The notes beneath the pieces are model-generated. The model saw nothing but the letters and a program-made list of their open reading frames with translations, ran no database searches and had not been told where the DNA came from. The translations under genes were made by a program, and so were the position numbers. A stretch of DNA of 56,940 nucleotides, from contig CAVZTX010000015.1 in the NCBI GenBank assembly GCA_963778375.1, forward strand, positions 1-56,940, written 5' to 3'. Source of the stretch: CAVZTX01 sp963778375. GTDB lineage: Bacteria; Chloroflexota; Ktedonobacteria; Ktedonobacterales; Ktedonobacteraceae. This document shows positions 9,344 to 19,230 of the stretch, one piece after another (position 1 is the first letter of the stretch; every line of letters begins with the position of its first letter).

Positions 9344-10036
9344 TTAATAGATGCGCCGCTTCAAATCTGCCATGCGGTGTAGCGTGATGCGGTGCTTATC
9401 GGTGCTAATAAAGTTCTTCTCGCTAAAGTAGCCCATGACTTTATTGACGCTCTCACGCGAGGCACCAACCATTGATGCCAGTTCCTGCTGCGTCAGGCGC
9501 ATCTCAATGCGAATACCACCATCCTCGGCCTTAGTGCCGTGGGCATCAGCCAGTTCCACAAGCTTTTTAGCCACACGCCCGTACACATCAAGAAAGATCA
9601 GGTCTTCCACCATCTGGTTAGTGTTGCGCAGCCGTTTGGAGAGTACCTCCATTGCCTGGATAGCGATTTGCGGATTTTTCACGATGGCATTGTGGAAGTC
9701 AGTGCGCTGCAAGGTGTAACATTCAACTCGCTCGGAGGCAATAGCATCCGTGGAGCGAGGCAGTCCATCAAGCAGGGCAAATTCGCCGAAATACTCACCC
9801 TTCCCAAGAACGGTCAGCGTCATTTCCTGACCGTCGGGGCTGATCAGGCAGATCTTAACTTTGCCTTCCTTAATCATGTAAAGCACCTGGCCAGGGTCCT
9901 CGCGGTGGAAAATAACTTCCCCAGCACGAAAGGTACGCCGTCGTGCCACGGTCATCAGTTCACGAACTTCTTCATCAGCAAGGTCGGCAAAGAGTGGTAC
10001 CTGTTTGAGGTATAAGGTTTCTTTCTCTGTCTCCAT
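9344..10036 (-). CDS. Crp/Fnr-family transcriptional regulator
   Basis: A 230-residue protein with an N-terminal cyclic-nucleotide-binding barrel (about 10-125; GEYFGEFALLDGLPRSTDAI resembles the phosphate-binding cassette, with Arg and Ser-type residues that can hold a cyclic nucleotide) and a C-terminal winged helix (LTQQELASMVGASRESVNKV is the recognition-helix region). No N-terminal Cys cluster is present, so it is not an oxygen-sensing Fnr. The start has AAGGAAG six bases upstream. It lies about 110 bases upstream of the UbiA operon on the same strand and may or may not share its transcript. Target genes cannot be inferred. Confidence 0.9.
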   Translation of the reverse strand: METEKETLYLKQVPLFADLADEEVRELMTVARRRTFRAGEVIFHREDPGQVLYMIKEGKVKICLISPDGQEMTLTVLGKGEYFGEFALLDGLPRSTDAIASERVECYTLQRTDFHNAIVKNPQIAIQAMEVLSKRLRNTNQMVEDLIFLDVYGRVAKKLVELADAHGTKAEDGGIRIEMRLTQQELASMVGASRESVNKVMGYFSEKNFISTDKHRITLHRMADLKRRIY

Positions 10037-10139
10037 TTTCAGCTTCCTTAAATATTAACCAGATTACTTCTGAGATACCAATACTATCGCACTTTCAGCT
10101 ATCATGCAATAGCTTATGATTGACATCGCTCATAACTGG

Positions 10140-10720
10140 TACCTACGAACGATTAGGATTGGGACATGGGACATAATGGTTTTTCTTTGCCCGCTTAGTT
10201 CGGGACATTGGAACAGTATGCTTGCGGTTGTCAATTTTCCTGAGAATACTGTCCGCTTGGCATGGGACATTGGGACATGGGACATCAGATTTTCGATTCT
10301 CCCATGTCGCCGTTTGCCAGATTTGATATATGGTATTTTGTCTGTTTCTTTTGCTGGATGAGACATCGGGACATTGAAGTAATATTTTTGGATCGACTTT
10401 TTCTTTGCCCGCTTGATTTGAGGTATTGGGACATGGGACATTTGTGATTTTTTTGCGTGTGCAATTTGTGATGTTGGGATTGTCGGGACATTTTGGTTTG
10501 TCAGTGTTTTTTTGTTGAATAAATTTGCTTGCTTGAGACGGTTGGGACATGGGACATTTCTGATGGTCTGGTTGTGTGTGGGGCATTTGAGATCCTTCGT
10601 TGTACTCAGGATGACAGAGGTGGAGGGTACCGTTATCTGTAGCGATTGCGGATGGGTTCAGGCGGGATATTTTGTTGCACTCAGGATGACAGTAGTGGTG
10701 AAAGGGTCGGGACATTAGGC
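10140..10720. repeat. Degenerate GGGACAT repeat spacer
   Basis: The heptamer GGGACAT or the pair TTGGGACATGGGACAT recurs near 10160, 10265-10280, 10370, 10428, 10490, 10545 and 10710. A longer piece containing TTTTTCTTTGCCCGCTT occurs at about 10180 and again at about 10399. At 10589-10617 and 10676-10692 the separate motif ACTCAGGATGACAG appears twice, the first with GAGATCCTTCGTTGT before it. Frames that cross the region are low-complexity artefacts. Confidence 0.6.
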
Positions 10721-10960
10721 TTGCTCCTGGAGAGGGAATAGGTGAAGAGAGAACAGTCACTAGACAGAGCTTGTGATTCTACTATGGAAAGTATACTATG
10801 AAGCAAGCGAACTGTCAAGAAGCCAAAATGGGCTATTAGACTGGCGATGAGGAGTCAAGTGGAGATATGGAAAAGAATATCGTATGCGAGGAGGGTGGAA
10901 CGATTGAGATATGGTTAAGATAAGGTTACGTTCTCAACTAAAGCATTGGGAGAGATAAAC

Positions 10961-11000
10961 AATAAAAATGCAGGCCAGGAGAAAGTAGTAGCTGGCCTGC
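10961..11000 (-). terminator. Rho-independent terminator of the PQQ-propeller gene
   Basis: On the minus strand GCAGGCCAG (11000-10992) pairs perfectly with CTGGCCTGC (10978-10970) and is followed by ATTTTTATT. It lies about 40 bases past the stop of the gene at 11040-12185. Confidence 0.75.
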
Positions 11001-11039
11001 GAGGAATGGATATCAAATTACTCTTAGTTTATTTTGATC

Positions 11040-12185
11040 TTATCCTACTGCAGGAGATGAGTAAATGACACCTCCGGTGGTATAGCTCCAGACTAAGGAA
11101 CCTGTCGTAGCATTGAGCGCATAGACTTTGTGGTTATTGGACCCAATGTATACAATGCCGTTGGCTAGTGACGGTGAGCCGTAAATTCCGCCGTAGTATG
11201 CTCCTCCTGTATTGAAGCTCCAGATGATAGCTCCCGTCCTGGTGTTTAGAGCATACATCTTATCGGTATAAGGACCGACACCAACGTAGATCACACTGCC
11301 AACGACTATGGGTGTGCCAACATCTGCACCTGTATAGAAGTTCCAGATCAACTTTCCAGTCTTGGCATTGACTGCATAGAGGTTGCTATCATCCCAGCCG
11401 GAGCCGGTATAGGCAATGCCCCCTGCCACCGCAGGTGAGGAAGTAATAGTATCTTGCGTACCGAACCTCCAAAGCAAAGCACCTGTCTTCGCGTTGAAAG
11501 CATACAGAACCTCTTCAGTGACGGCGAAATAAACTACACCATTCACGACCCTCGGAGAAGAAACAATATATGAATTTGTTGTGTAACTCCATACCTTTGT
11601 TCCTGTCGTAGCATTAAGCGCATAGACATTCCCATCATTAGAACCGATGTAGACCAAGCCCCCTGCAACTACTGGTGAGGAGTCAACTATGTCACCTGTG
11701 GTATAGCTCCATACCTTTGTCCCTGTTTTGGCATTGAAAGCATAGACATTGTGATCCTCAGAGCCGACGTAAACAATACCACCCGACACATAGGGTGATG
11801 AGAAAACGTGATTCCCAGTTCGGTAGCTCCATACTTTTGCTCCTGTTTTGGCATCGAGAGCATAGATATTGCTGTCTTGAGAACCGACGTAAACAATACC
11901 TCCAACCACAGCAGGAGAGGAGTAAACAGCTCCTCCGGTAGTATAGCTCCATACCTTGGACCCAGTCTTGGCATTGAGAGCATAGACATTGTAGTCTTTA
12001 GAACCAATGTAAACAGTAAGGGAGGCTGCATTGGGACCACTTGTAGTAACAGTGGAACGACTTGCAGATGTAGCATGTGTCTTGTGCTGAAAAAGTATGT
12101 TATTTACCGAAAAGGCAATGATTAGAGTAGCCAGTACGAGAAGTGAAGAGAAGAGGTGTCTCTTTCTACCCGAAAGGAAATGCAT
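11040..12185 (-). CDS. Secreted PQQ-like beta-propeller repeat protein
   Basis: A 381-residue protein with a signal peptide (basic MHFLSGRKRH, then SSLLVLATLIIAFSV) followed by about eight blades of roughly 40 residues. Each blade carries the pattern YALNAKTGxKVWSYTTG followed by SSPAVxxGIVYVGS, the PQQ/BamB-type propeller repeat. No enzyme residues of quinoprotein dehydrogenases are evident, so a binding or structural role outside the membrane is more likely than catalysis. GAGG lies seven bases before the ATG. The gene stands alone and has its own terminator. Confidence 0.85.
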   Translation of the reverse strand: MHFLSGRKRHLFSSLLVLATLIIAFSVNNILFQHKTHATSASRSTVTTSGPNAASLTVYIGSKDYNVYALNAKTGSKVWSYTTGGAVYSSPAVVGGIVYVGSQDSNIYALDAKTGAKVWSYRTGNHVFSSPYVSGGIVYVGSEDHNVYAFNAKTGTKVWSYTTGDIVDSSPVVAGGLVYIGSNDGNVYALNATTGTKVWSYTTNSYIVSSPRVVNGVVYFAVTEEVLYAFNAKTGALLWRFGTQDTITSSPAVAGGIAYTGSGWDDSNLYAVNAKTGKLIWNFYTGADVGTPIVVGSVIYVGVGPYTDKMYALNTRTGAIIWSFNTGGAYYGGIYGSPSLANGIVYIGSNNHKVYALNATTGSLVWSYTTGGVIYSSPAVG

Positions 12186-12400
12186 AGCTGAACCTCACTT
12201 CGAGACCTCGTGTCCTTAGTAGGACAACAAGGCAATTAAGCATATACGCAATACATCAGTATCTTTAGATAGAATAAAGGCAAGGGGAGAAGAATTTCAT
12301 ACACACGCGGTTGAGATACGGTTAAAATTTCCCGGGGACAGTTATCGTTTTATCTTAGTTTTGCTCGTCTTTTGTCTAGGCAAATGGAACCACCATACTC

Positions 12401-12811
12401 TCAAGTGGCCCAGGGTAGATTGGTGTAAGGGTCAAACCGTAGCCCATCACAATGATCAAGCACGGAAAACGTCTGTACCACTTTACCTTGCAGGGTATAT
12501 TGCACCACGGTGCTCGACTTGCCATCACTTCCATCCTTGGCGGTAATGTTCTGGTAGCCGATGTAGACATACTTGCCAGCCACTTCCACCGAATCAGGAT
12601 TGAAATAGGATGTAGTGCCCTGCGCAAATACGTCGATGTCATAGCCAGGTAGCCCGACCATGCTTGATGATGTGGCAGTATGTGCCGAGGACTGTAGACC
12701 GAGCGCCCTGCCCCCACTTCCAATCAGAATCAGAGCGACTGTACAGATACCTACAATCAAAGCCAGTTTGCCTCTGCGAGCAATGTTTCTCACGGGTGTG
12801 TCTCCTTCCAT
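12401..12811 (-). pseudogene. Truncated secreted or membrane-anchored propeller-like protein
   Basis: The frame opens with a basic N-terminus (PVRNIARRGK) and a hydrophobic segment (LALIVGICTVALILIGSG), a signal peptide or anchor. Then come DIDVFAQGTTSYFNPDSVEV and GKYVYIGYQNITAKDG, which resemble the first blade of a secreted NHL/propeller-type protein. It stops after LRFDPYTNLPWAT where such proteins normally continue for some 250 residues, and no continuation is found in other frames downstream. The start at 12811 is chosen for the signal peptide; an earlier in-frame ATG lies at about 12841. A 3' deletion seems likely. Confidence 0.5.
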
Positions 12812-13241
12812 AAGGACGCGATTTATCACGTCCGTACTCATAAATAAGTAAGCCGGGTATCTCCAAAAGAAGTATAGTTGCAATGATTTAAATTTCTGTT
12901 AAGCCCTTGTTAAGTGAGCTAAACTTATAAGTGAGGGAAGTGGTAGGTGAGAAGTTTTATCCAGGGGTACCTTTTAAGATGTCGGAGACACAGGGTATAT
13001 TCATCGTCCTGCTCGTACTTGGGCGTGGGCACTGAGCGTGTGCTGAAGGATATTTTAGGGATGACCGATGAGGAAATTAGGCGTGGATGATGAAGGGATT
13101 TTGGGTAAGGAGTGGAGTGGGCGCAAGAGGTGATAGAAGCAGGGGTGACAAGTCTCACTTGCTTCTATACTCTGGCTAACATTTGCAAATTGAAGATAGT
13201 AAGCCTATTCAAACAATCGAAATACCAAAGGCGACACAAGA

Positions 13242-14256
13242 ACGCTTTGTGCGAGTGGTTTAGACAGCAAGATCAGCTAACTGGAGGGCTGGTCTGCCCA
13301 AAAGGGTGTTGACCATCATGCCGACACTATGAGCGGTGACCTTGGCGGCAATGCGCGTCATCAGGCCCCAGGTGCTTTTGGCATAGTGCTTGGACAAGTG
13401 CAATTGCTCTTGCAACTGGGCATTGACCGTTTCGCAGATCAAGCGCAAGCGGTTGAGCTGCTGTTGAGCCGACGGCGACCGTTTTGGAGTCTGATTGCCT
13501 TTGGCAGGAGAGAGCAGGTGCAGCGAGCGAGACTGCTACAGATAGCTCTCAAGAGCCGCGTCATTGTAGGCCCCATCTCCCAGCAGCCGCTTCAGGTGAT
13601 GGGAAAAGGAGTCCAGCAGTTCGACCACCGGCTGGTTGTCGTAGCAGCTGGCCGGGGTGAGCAGGAAGCCCATGATAAGGCCTGTCAGACTAACCACCTG
13701 TGCAATTTGCAGCCGAAGTACTTCATGGCCTTGCTGCTACAGACGCCATAGTCAGCCGTGCCGACAAAATCACTGGCCTGCTTTGCCCCGTTTGTAGCTC
13801 ACACAAGGCACCGGAGCTGAGTCAATGGCTGCCGTCTCTTCCAACTCGAAGGCATCGAGCACGAGCTGCAAGCTCACGCGCACGGCCAGGATCACTGACC
13901 AGAGGTCGCGCTTGCGGCGATTGTAGCGGCTGCGTTCATTGAGTCCGGGAAAGAACGGCTGCAGACTGGCTTGATGCAGTCGAAAGAAGTGATCCTCTCG
14001 CGGTTCCCCAATCAGTTCCTGATAGAGGGCCAAGGGTGATCACCTCACTGTCCGAAAGATGCGGAGCGGGACCAGGCCGCTTCAAAGCGTGCTTGGATCA
14101 TGGCTGACCCTTTCATTGTGTCATCGACTATGGTAAAAATGGTAGTGAGAACTGTCGCTTTGTCTAGCATTGAGTACGCTCCTTGTTTGTCTGTCTTGTT
14201 TACAAACAGTAGCGTACTACAGTTCTCCTTTCTTGTCAGCCACTAGCACAAAGCGT
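13242..14256 (-). mobile_element. IS982-family insertion sequence, inactive
   Basis: The element of about 1,015 bp is bounded by imperfect inverted repeats: ACGCTTTGTGCGAGTGGTT at 13242-13260 and the reverse complement of 14238-14256, ACGCTTTGTGCTAGTGGCT (two mismatches). It encloses a broken IS982-type transposase. Length fits the family. No target duplication is clear. Confidence 0.75.
13260..14170 (-). pseudogene. IS982-family transposase, frameshifted
   Basis: Reading the minus strand from ATG at 14170 gives TTIFTIVDD, then in another frame RPGPAPHLSDSEVITL, then ALYQELIGEPREDHFFRLH, FFPGLNERSRYNRRKRDLWS and AAIDSAPVPCVSYKR (first catalytic Asp region). The C-terminal part reads ETVNAQLQEQLHLSKHYAKS and AHSVGMMVNTLLG and stops at 13260, inside the inverted repeat. 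At least three frame changes separate these IS982 landmarks, so no active transposase can be made. Confidence 0.8.
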
Positions 14257-15120
14257 ATATATGTTCACCAAGGTAAACGTCTGCAAATCCCCCACTCCCC
14301 AGTGAACGTATCAAACGATAGTTGCCAAACTGTTGCCCTACACGATCAACCATATACTACTCCTTAAATAAACATATAGTAATAGACTCGTCGTTTAAGA
14401 GACCACTCTGCCAATTGTACACAGAGAAATTGTGCCTCCTTCTGTTGTGCTCATCTGTTGCGTGTAGGTTGAAGCGGTGTTGGCGAGATCGGATGGATGA
14501 ACGCTCTATGCAAGGGTAAATTGACAAAATCAGTGTAATCGTCAGACTCCTTACAAAAACAGACTATCGAGGACAACGGAACAAAAAGAAGGATACGAAG
14601 TTACAACGAGGGCCGCACTAAATGCTGTCCAGTTGATGCACCAGCTCCGTGGCTGTAATATATTGCTCACCTTCATAAGTATACTCGCTTACTATCATAT
14701 TTTTCAAGCGTTTTAAGGCTTGATGTTTAGACTATCTAAATTTGGCTCATCTCCAATTTAGGTGTGTTTGCTTGTTTATTTTCAGATAAAGACAGCATCG
14801 ACAAGAAAACACTTTTATAAATGAGCTAGATGTGTAAGTTTCAATGTTGGCGCGAATGTGAAATGAGTTTGAATGAATAATCTGAGTCCTATGCACCTAT
14901 TCTCTGCTCGCCTTTTTCTATGAAGAACATACCTTGTGGCCGTTCATTTTCCTGGATTGGTATCGGTCGTTTCCTGCTCGCACAAGCTTCCCAACGTGTC
15001 TCAGCGTTAACGTCCAAACACTTTGGCGCTTCGCAACGTCAGTGCATACGAAAGCCACAAACCAGTGCTACGAAAGTCAAAAGTGACAATAAAGGTACTT
15101 CTCGCGGTTGCTACGCAAGT
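14257..15120. other. Intergenic, no gene recognised
   Basis: Small open frames at 14322-14519 and 14920-15225 lack motifs and ribosome binding sites. The stretch is locally A/T-rich around 14650-14830. It separates the IS982 remnant from the mrp promoter. Confidence 0.4.
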
Positions 15121-15147
15121 CGCTACTATTACACCGTCAAAATATGC

Positions 15148-15153
15148 TATAAT
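15148..15153 (+). promoter_or_regulatory. Possible -10 element upstream of mrp
   Basis: TATAAT in the context ATGCTATAATACC, about 120 bases before the mrp start. No good -35 hexamer stands at 16-18 bases, so this is a candidate only. Confidence 0.35.
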
Positions 15154-15237
15154 ACCTTAGTACACAGGTCGGAATTAAACATCTTATTTCGCACCCATCT
15201 ATCTAACACAAATCTATCTGACTGAAGAAAATCAACT

Positions 15238-15255
15238 GGCCCGAAAAATCGGGCC
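15238..15255 (+). promoter_or_regulatory. Stem-loop in the mrp leader
   Basis: GGCCCGA, loop AAAA, TCGGGCC: a perfect seven-pair hairpin ending five bases before the GAGG ribosome binding site of mrp. It lacks a U tract, so it is not a simple terminator; it may affect access to the ribosome binding site. Confidence 0.4.
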
Positions 15256-15272
15256 TTACGAGGTTAACGGAC

Positions 15273-16308
15273 ATGGCGGAAACTATAACTGCCGATATGA
15301 TTATTCACGACGTGGTCACACGGTACCCGGCAACCGTAAAAGTCTTTCATGGGCATGGATTGCCTTGCACGGCGTGCGCAGTCGGCTCACGAGAAAGCAT
15401 AGCGGGTGGCGCACGCACGCATCGGTTTACTCCAGAAAAGCAGGCGTTGTTGATACAAGACCTGAATGCTTCTATTCATGGCCAGCCGGTCTCGGTCGCT
15501 CCCAAGAAAGCACCGGTTGGGCGGGGTATTCCATTGATGATGGCTCCCGCTGGAGAAGAGCGCAAGATCAAGCAGGTGATTGCCATCATGAGCGGCAAAG
15601 GCGGCGTTGGCAAATCACTCGTCACTGGTTTATTGGCCGTCTCGCTGCGGCGTCAGGGACTGCGCGTTGGCATTCTTGACGGCGATATTACCGGGACCGA
15701 GCATTGCGCGTATGTTTGGGACGAAGGGACAACCTACCAAGTCTGCCAGCGGGGGCATCGATCCGCTGACGAGCAGGGGCGGCATCAAGGTCATGTCGAT
15801 GAACATGTTCCTGGAACATGAGAGCGATCCGGTTGTCTGGCGCGGGCCGATGGTCTCAAGCGCGATTAAGCAGTTCTATAGCGATGTTGATTGGGACGAG
15901 CTTGACTACCTGCTGGTAGACCTCCCTCCCGGCACATCCGATGCGCCCATGACCGTCTTGCAATCGTTGCCGGTTGATGGCATCGTCATCGTCTCCTCAC
16001 CACAGTTGCTGGCAACGATGGTGGTCAAGAAGTGCATCAACATGGTACGCCAGCTTAAGGGCATCATTGTTGGAGTCGTGGAGAATATGGCATACTTTGT
16101 CACGCCTGATGGTGAGCGCTACGAGATCTTCGGCCCCACTAACGGGCCGGAACTTGTTGATATGACAGGCGCTCCCCTGCTTGCGCAATTGCCCATTGAC
16201 CCCGGCCTGACCGCCTTGTGCGACGCTGGCCGCATTGAAGAGTATCGTGCCGACGCCTATGAGACGCTAGCCGCAAACTTCGTCAATACGCTCAAGATTA
16301 AACGCTAG
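15273..16308 (+). CDS. DUF1858-Mrp/NBP35 iron-sulfur carrier ATPase, with one frame break
   Basis: The N-terminal 60 residues are a DUF1858 redox-disulfide domain (MIIHDVVTRYPATVKVFHGH, then CTACAVG). They are joined to an Mrp-type P-loop ATPase: deviant Walker A MSGKGGVGKS, then DLPPGTSDAPMT and ENMAYFV. Mrp proteins carry or insert Fe-S clusters in the cytoplasm. The frame breaks at about 15692: ACCGGGACC would have to be ACCGGACC to read ITGPSIARMFG; as given, the first frame stops at 15821. The CxxC pair near the C-terminus of many Mrp proteins is not seen. The start has GAGG at nine bases. It is monocistronic with a roughly 110-base leader containing a hairpin. It is probably functional if the extra G is a sequence error. 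Confidence 0.8.
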
Positions 16309-16421
16309 GGTCTGTGAAAGCTCGTGGCACCTAAAAGAGGCTTTCTTCCTGAGACAATTTTTTGAGAGGGCGAGAAGCGCGGCAACGAGGACACCCGTAA
16401 GGGGCCGCCCTCCATCTCCCA

Positions 16422-16661
16422 TCTGCTCCTGTCCCTACAACAATCTGCATGGAATCATGTAGAGGCAGGGGCGGAGTGGAGGTTGATGGGAGCCCCTTGC
16501 GGGTGCCTTCCGCCCTGGACCGCAAGGCGCCTGCTTGCGTAATCTCTTATCTAAATGGAATTGTCTGCTCCTGTCCCTACAACAATCTGCATGGAATCAT
16601 GTAGAGACAGGGGCGGAGTGGAGGTTGATGGGGGCCCCTTGCGTGTGCCTTCCGCCTGGAC
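16422..16661. repeat. Tandem pair of about 98-bp repeats
   Basis: The segment at 16422-16520, beginning TCTGCTCCTGTCCCTACAAC, recurs at 16564-16661 with a few substitutions. Each unit holds an internal inverted pair (CCTGTCCCTAC and GTAGAGACAGGGG) and a CCCCTTGCGGGTGCC-like end. It is non-coding, between mrp and the 3' end of the convergent kinase gene. Confidence 0.65.
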
Positions 16662-16707
16662 TTCCCACAAGTGTCGGGGAGAAAACCCCTTGCGGGTGCT
16701 ATGCCTT

Positions 16708-17944
16708 CTAATGCGCTATCGTCCACACCGCCTGAGTATGCGCTGCCAGCTTTTCAGCGTTCATCGCCTCTGTTGCGGGATCGACGAAGAGTGGCAGCAC
16801 GATAGAGAATGTGCTTCCTTCCCCTGGGGTGCTTTGTACATCGATGCGCCCAGCATGGCGCTCTATCAGTTTACGCGAGATGTACAGTCCCAAGCCCTAA
16901 TCCGTTATGTGAACCGGGTTGTGCTTCAACGCCTGGAACGCGATAGTAGCGATCGAAGATATGCGGAATTTCCTCAGGTGGAATGCCAGCTCCCATGTCA
17001 CGTATCGAGATGATTGCCTCATATCCCACTTGCTGCACCGTCACAGTGATTGGATATCCCCGCGAGGAGTACTTGCGAGCGTTCGACAGCAGGTTCATAA
17101 TCACCTGGCAGATTCGGTCTGCATCCACCTCGACTTCGATAGGTTCACCTGTAGCCTCAAATATAAGCGCGGGACCGGCTCCTGCGGTGTACTCGTCCAG
17201 TAACTGTCGGCACAGTTCGACCAGGTCGCGTCGTCTGCGATGTATCACGAACATGTTTGTGTCAACAAGTGAGGCATCCAGCAAGTCATTCACGAGCACT
17301 TCCATGCGAGTGATCGAGCGTTCCATGTCCGACAGGCCCACCTTTACAACGTTCACCGTCTCTGCTCGCTCAATTTGGCGATGCAACAGTTGCGTCCTGC
17401 CCTTCAAGCTGGTAAGTGGCGTTTTCAATTCGTGCGAAACCATATTGAGAAAGTTGTCTTTGGCGACATTGGCTTCCACAAGTTCCTGCGTTCGCTTCTG
17501 CACCATGCGCTCGAGCGAGCGGGCATGAAGTTCCAGGGCAAGCTGCTGCTCCATTACTTTCCGCCGCAACTGGTGCGTTTGAATGGCGCGTTGCAGTGCT
17601 GCTACAAGGTAGTCGCGATCAATCGGCTTCTGGATGAAGTCGTACGCTCCGGCGCGTAGAGCCTGAACAGCGAGATCGTGCTCTCCATGCCCCGTTATCA
17701 GCAGCGTAAGCGTATCCGGTCGCATCTCCCGTATTTTTCCCAGCAGCGCCAACCCATCCATTCCTGGCATCTTGATATCGCTTACGATGGCGTCGTAATC
17801 ATGTTCCTGTATCAACTCAAGCGCTTTGGGTGCCGAATCAGACGTATCTACCTGAATGCCATGCATCCGCAGATTCAACGCCTGAGGCAGCGCCTGCAAG
17901 AGTGCCGTATCATCGTCAACAATAAGAACTTGTGAGTCATTCAT
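16708..17944 (-). CDS. Response regulator-histidine kinase (REC-HisKA-HATPase), one frame break near the end
   Basis: Residues 1-120 form a receiver domain (LIVDDDTALLQ; phospho-acceptor in IVSDIKMPGMDGL; KPIDRDY), then a coiled segment and a HisKA domain (FLNMVSHELKTPLTSLKG). The HATPase has MNLLSNARKYSS, RDMGAGIPPEE and, after the break, GLGLGLYISRKLIERHAG. The frame breaks at about 16888, where CTTGGGACTG should be CTTGGACTG; as given it ends early at 16871, losing the last ATPase motif and about 55 residues. A receiver before the kinase core is typical of proteins that receive phosphate from another kinase. The gene for such a kinase ends 20 bases upstream. No membrane segment, so cytoplasmic. 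Confidence 0.85.
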
Positions 17945-17963
17945 GAACTAACCACCTTACAAT

Positions 17964-19097
17964 CTATGAACGTTCGCGTGGAAGCTGGATTAAGAAAAAA
18001 GCACCGGCATCGGGCCGATTCTGGATCGCAATCGTGCCCTGGTGCTCCTTGATAATGCCATACGTAATAGAGAGACCAAGACCGGTTCCCGCACCAACTT
18101 CCTTTGTTGTGAAAAATGGATCAAAGACACGTTGTTCAAAGCCCGCCGGTATACCTGGACCGGTATCGCAAAAACCAATCTCCACCATGTTACCCTTCGG
18201 TGTGCACGCAATGGTAATAATTTTGCGTGTCGCATTGGCCATCGCGTCACGTGCGTTGGTCAGTAGATTAAGAAACACTTGCTCCAATTGGATTGCATTG
18301 CCTGCGACGATTACATCCTCTATAGGGCAATGCAACTCTACCTCGATTTGCCGCAGACGCAGTTGCTCCTGGATAAGTGAAATTGAATTTTGAATGACCT
18401 GGTTTACTGCCACAGGCTCATAGCTTACCGAGGCGGCTCGCCCAAATGTGCGCAGGTGTGAAATGATTTCGGTCGCTTTGCGAACTTGCTGCATCGCATT
18501 ATGCAATTCTTGCAGGATATGTTGCTGGTCCCCAACGCCTAACTCAATCAGATCAATGGCATTGCCTATGAACAGACCGATGTTGTTCAGCGGATTATTC
18601 AACTCGTGAGCGACGCCGGTAGTAAGTTCTCCAAGCGTCGCCAGCTTACCCGCCTGTACAAGCTGTTCCTGCTTCTCCCGTAACTCCTGCTCGCGACGTT
18701 GAACCTCAGCCGTCGTCTCCTTCAGATCACTCATGATATGTATCATGGCTTTACGGCTATTCTCTAAGCGCAGATTGGACTGATGGGCGTCCTGGAGAAT
18801 ATGCATCAGGGCACGCCGGGAATTATCTAGACGTTCAGTCTGCCCGGCAAGGCGGCTTCGATCCTTCTCATAGTCAGCCAGAATGTGGATCATAGCCTTA
18901 CGTTGATCGGCGAGCTTCCGATTAAGCGTATTCAAGTCACTCAGAATGTGCATGAAGGCACGCCGCCGCTCCTCACTTTTGAGTACACGCATCTCCAAGG
19001 CTTGCTTCTGCTCCAGAAGCTGCATGTACTCTTGTTGAAGCCATTCGAGTTCTGTCTGTTTATGAGAGACGGGTGTTTCTTGTAGCGTTAGATCCAT
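17964..19097 (-). CDS. Soluble sensor histidine kinase with heptad-spaced helical repeats
   Basis: A 377-residue protein. Residues about 25-150 are predicted coiled coil with the element RRAxMHILxD four times, spaced 21, 28 and 21 residues apart. The HisKA domain has LGELTTGVAHELNNPLNNIG with the phospho-accepting His. The HATPase domain has LNLLTNARDAM, CDTGPGIPAGF and GTGLGLSITYGIIKEH. There is no membrane segment and no PAS or GAF domain, so the signal probably comes through the coiled coil or a partner, perhaps the PAS protein encoded just upstream. It lies 20 bases before the REC-kinase gene, so phosphotransfer from this kinase to that receiver is likely but inferred. Confidence 0.88.
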   Translation of the reverse strand: MDLTLQETPVSHKQTELEWLQQEYMQLLEQKQALEMRVLKSEERRRAFMHILSDLNTLNRKLADQRKAMIHILADYEKDRSRLAGQTERLDNSRRALMHILQDAHQSNLRLENSRKAMIHIMSDLKETTAEVQRREQELREKQEQLVQAGKLATLGELTTGVAHELNNPLNNIGLFIGNAIDLIELGVGDQQHILQELHNAMQQVRKATEIISHLRTFGRAASVSYEPVAVNQVIQNSISLIQEQLRLRQIEVELHCPIEDVIVAGNAIQLEQVFLNLLTNARDAMANATRKIITIACTPKGNMVEIGFCDTGPGIPAGFEQRVFDPFFTTKEVGAGTGLGLSITYGIIKEHQGTIAIQNRPDAGAFFLIQLPRERS

Positions 19098-19153
19098 TTA
19101 TGTTATCCCAGATTATACGATTTAACAAAATGATCTGAGCTAATCCGACAGTT

Positions 19154-19189
19154 GGCCGATTCATCGGCGGTGGGCGCGATGAATCGGCC
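19154..19189. repeat. Palindromic repeat between PAS and kinase genes
   Basis: GGCCGATTCATCG at 19154-19166 pairs perfectly with CGATGAATCGGCC at 19177-19189. It resembles the GGGGCC-ATTGATCGCG-CCCC repeats at 9149 and 43685. In the 134-base gap of the transcript it would form a stable hairpin, with possible effect on mRNA stability. Confidence 0.55.
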
Positions 19190-19230
19190 CCTACGGTGAG
19201 TTGCCGGTTTAGTGTTAATTTGCATAGATG

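Noticed and set aside
10143..10760. Long minus-strand frame of about 205 codons
   Set aside because: It is a translation of the GGGACAT repeats; other frames are open as well, which marks low-complexity DNA and not a gene.
13329..13751. Plus-strand frame of 140 codons inside the IS982 element
   Set aside because: It runs antisense to clear IS982 transposase peptide.
14920..15225. Open frame of 101 codons upstream of mrp
   Set aside because: Composition is unlike a protein, there is no ribosome binding site, and it covers the likely mrp promoter.
15691..15693. Programmed ribosomal frameshift at GGGAC in mrp, the REC-kinase and the permease
   Set aside because: No slippery heptamer, stimulatory stem or shared logic among the three unrelated genes; an extra base in the sequence is simpler.
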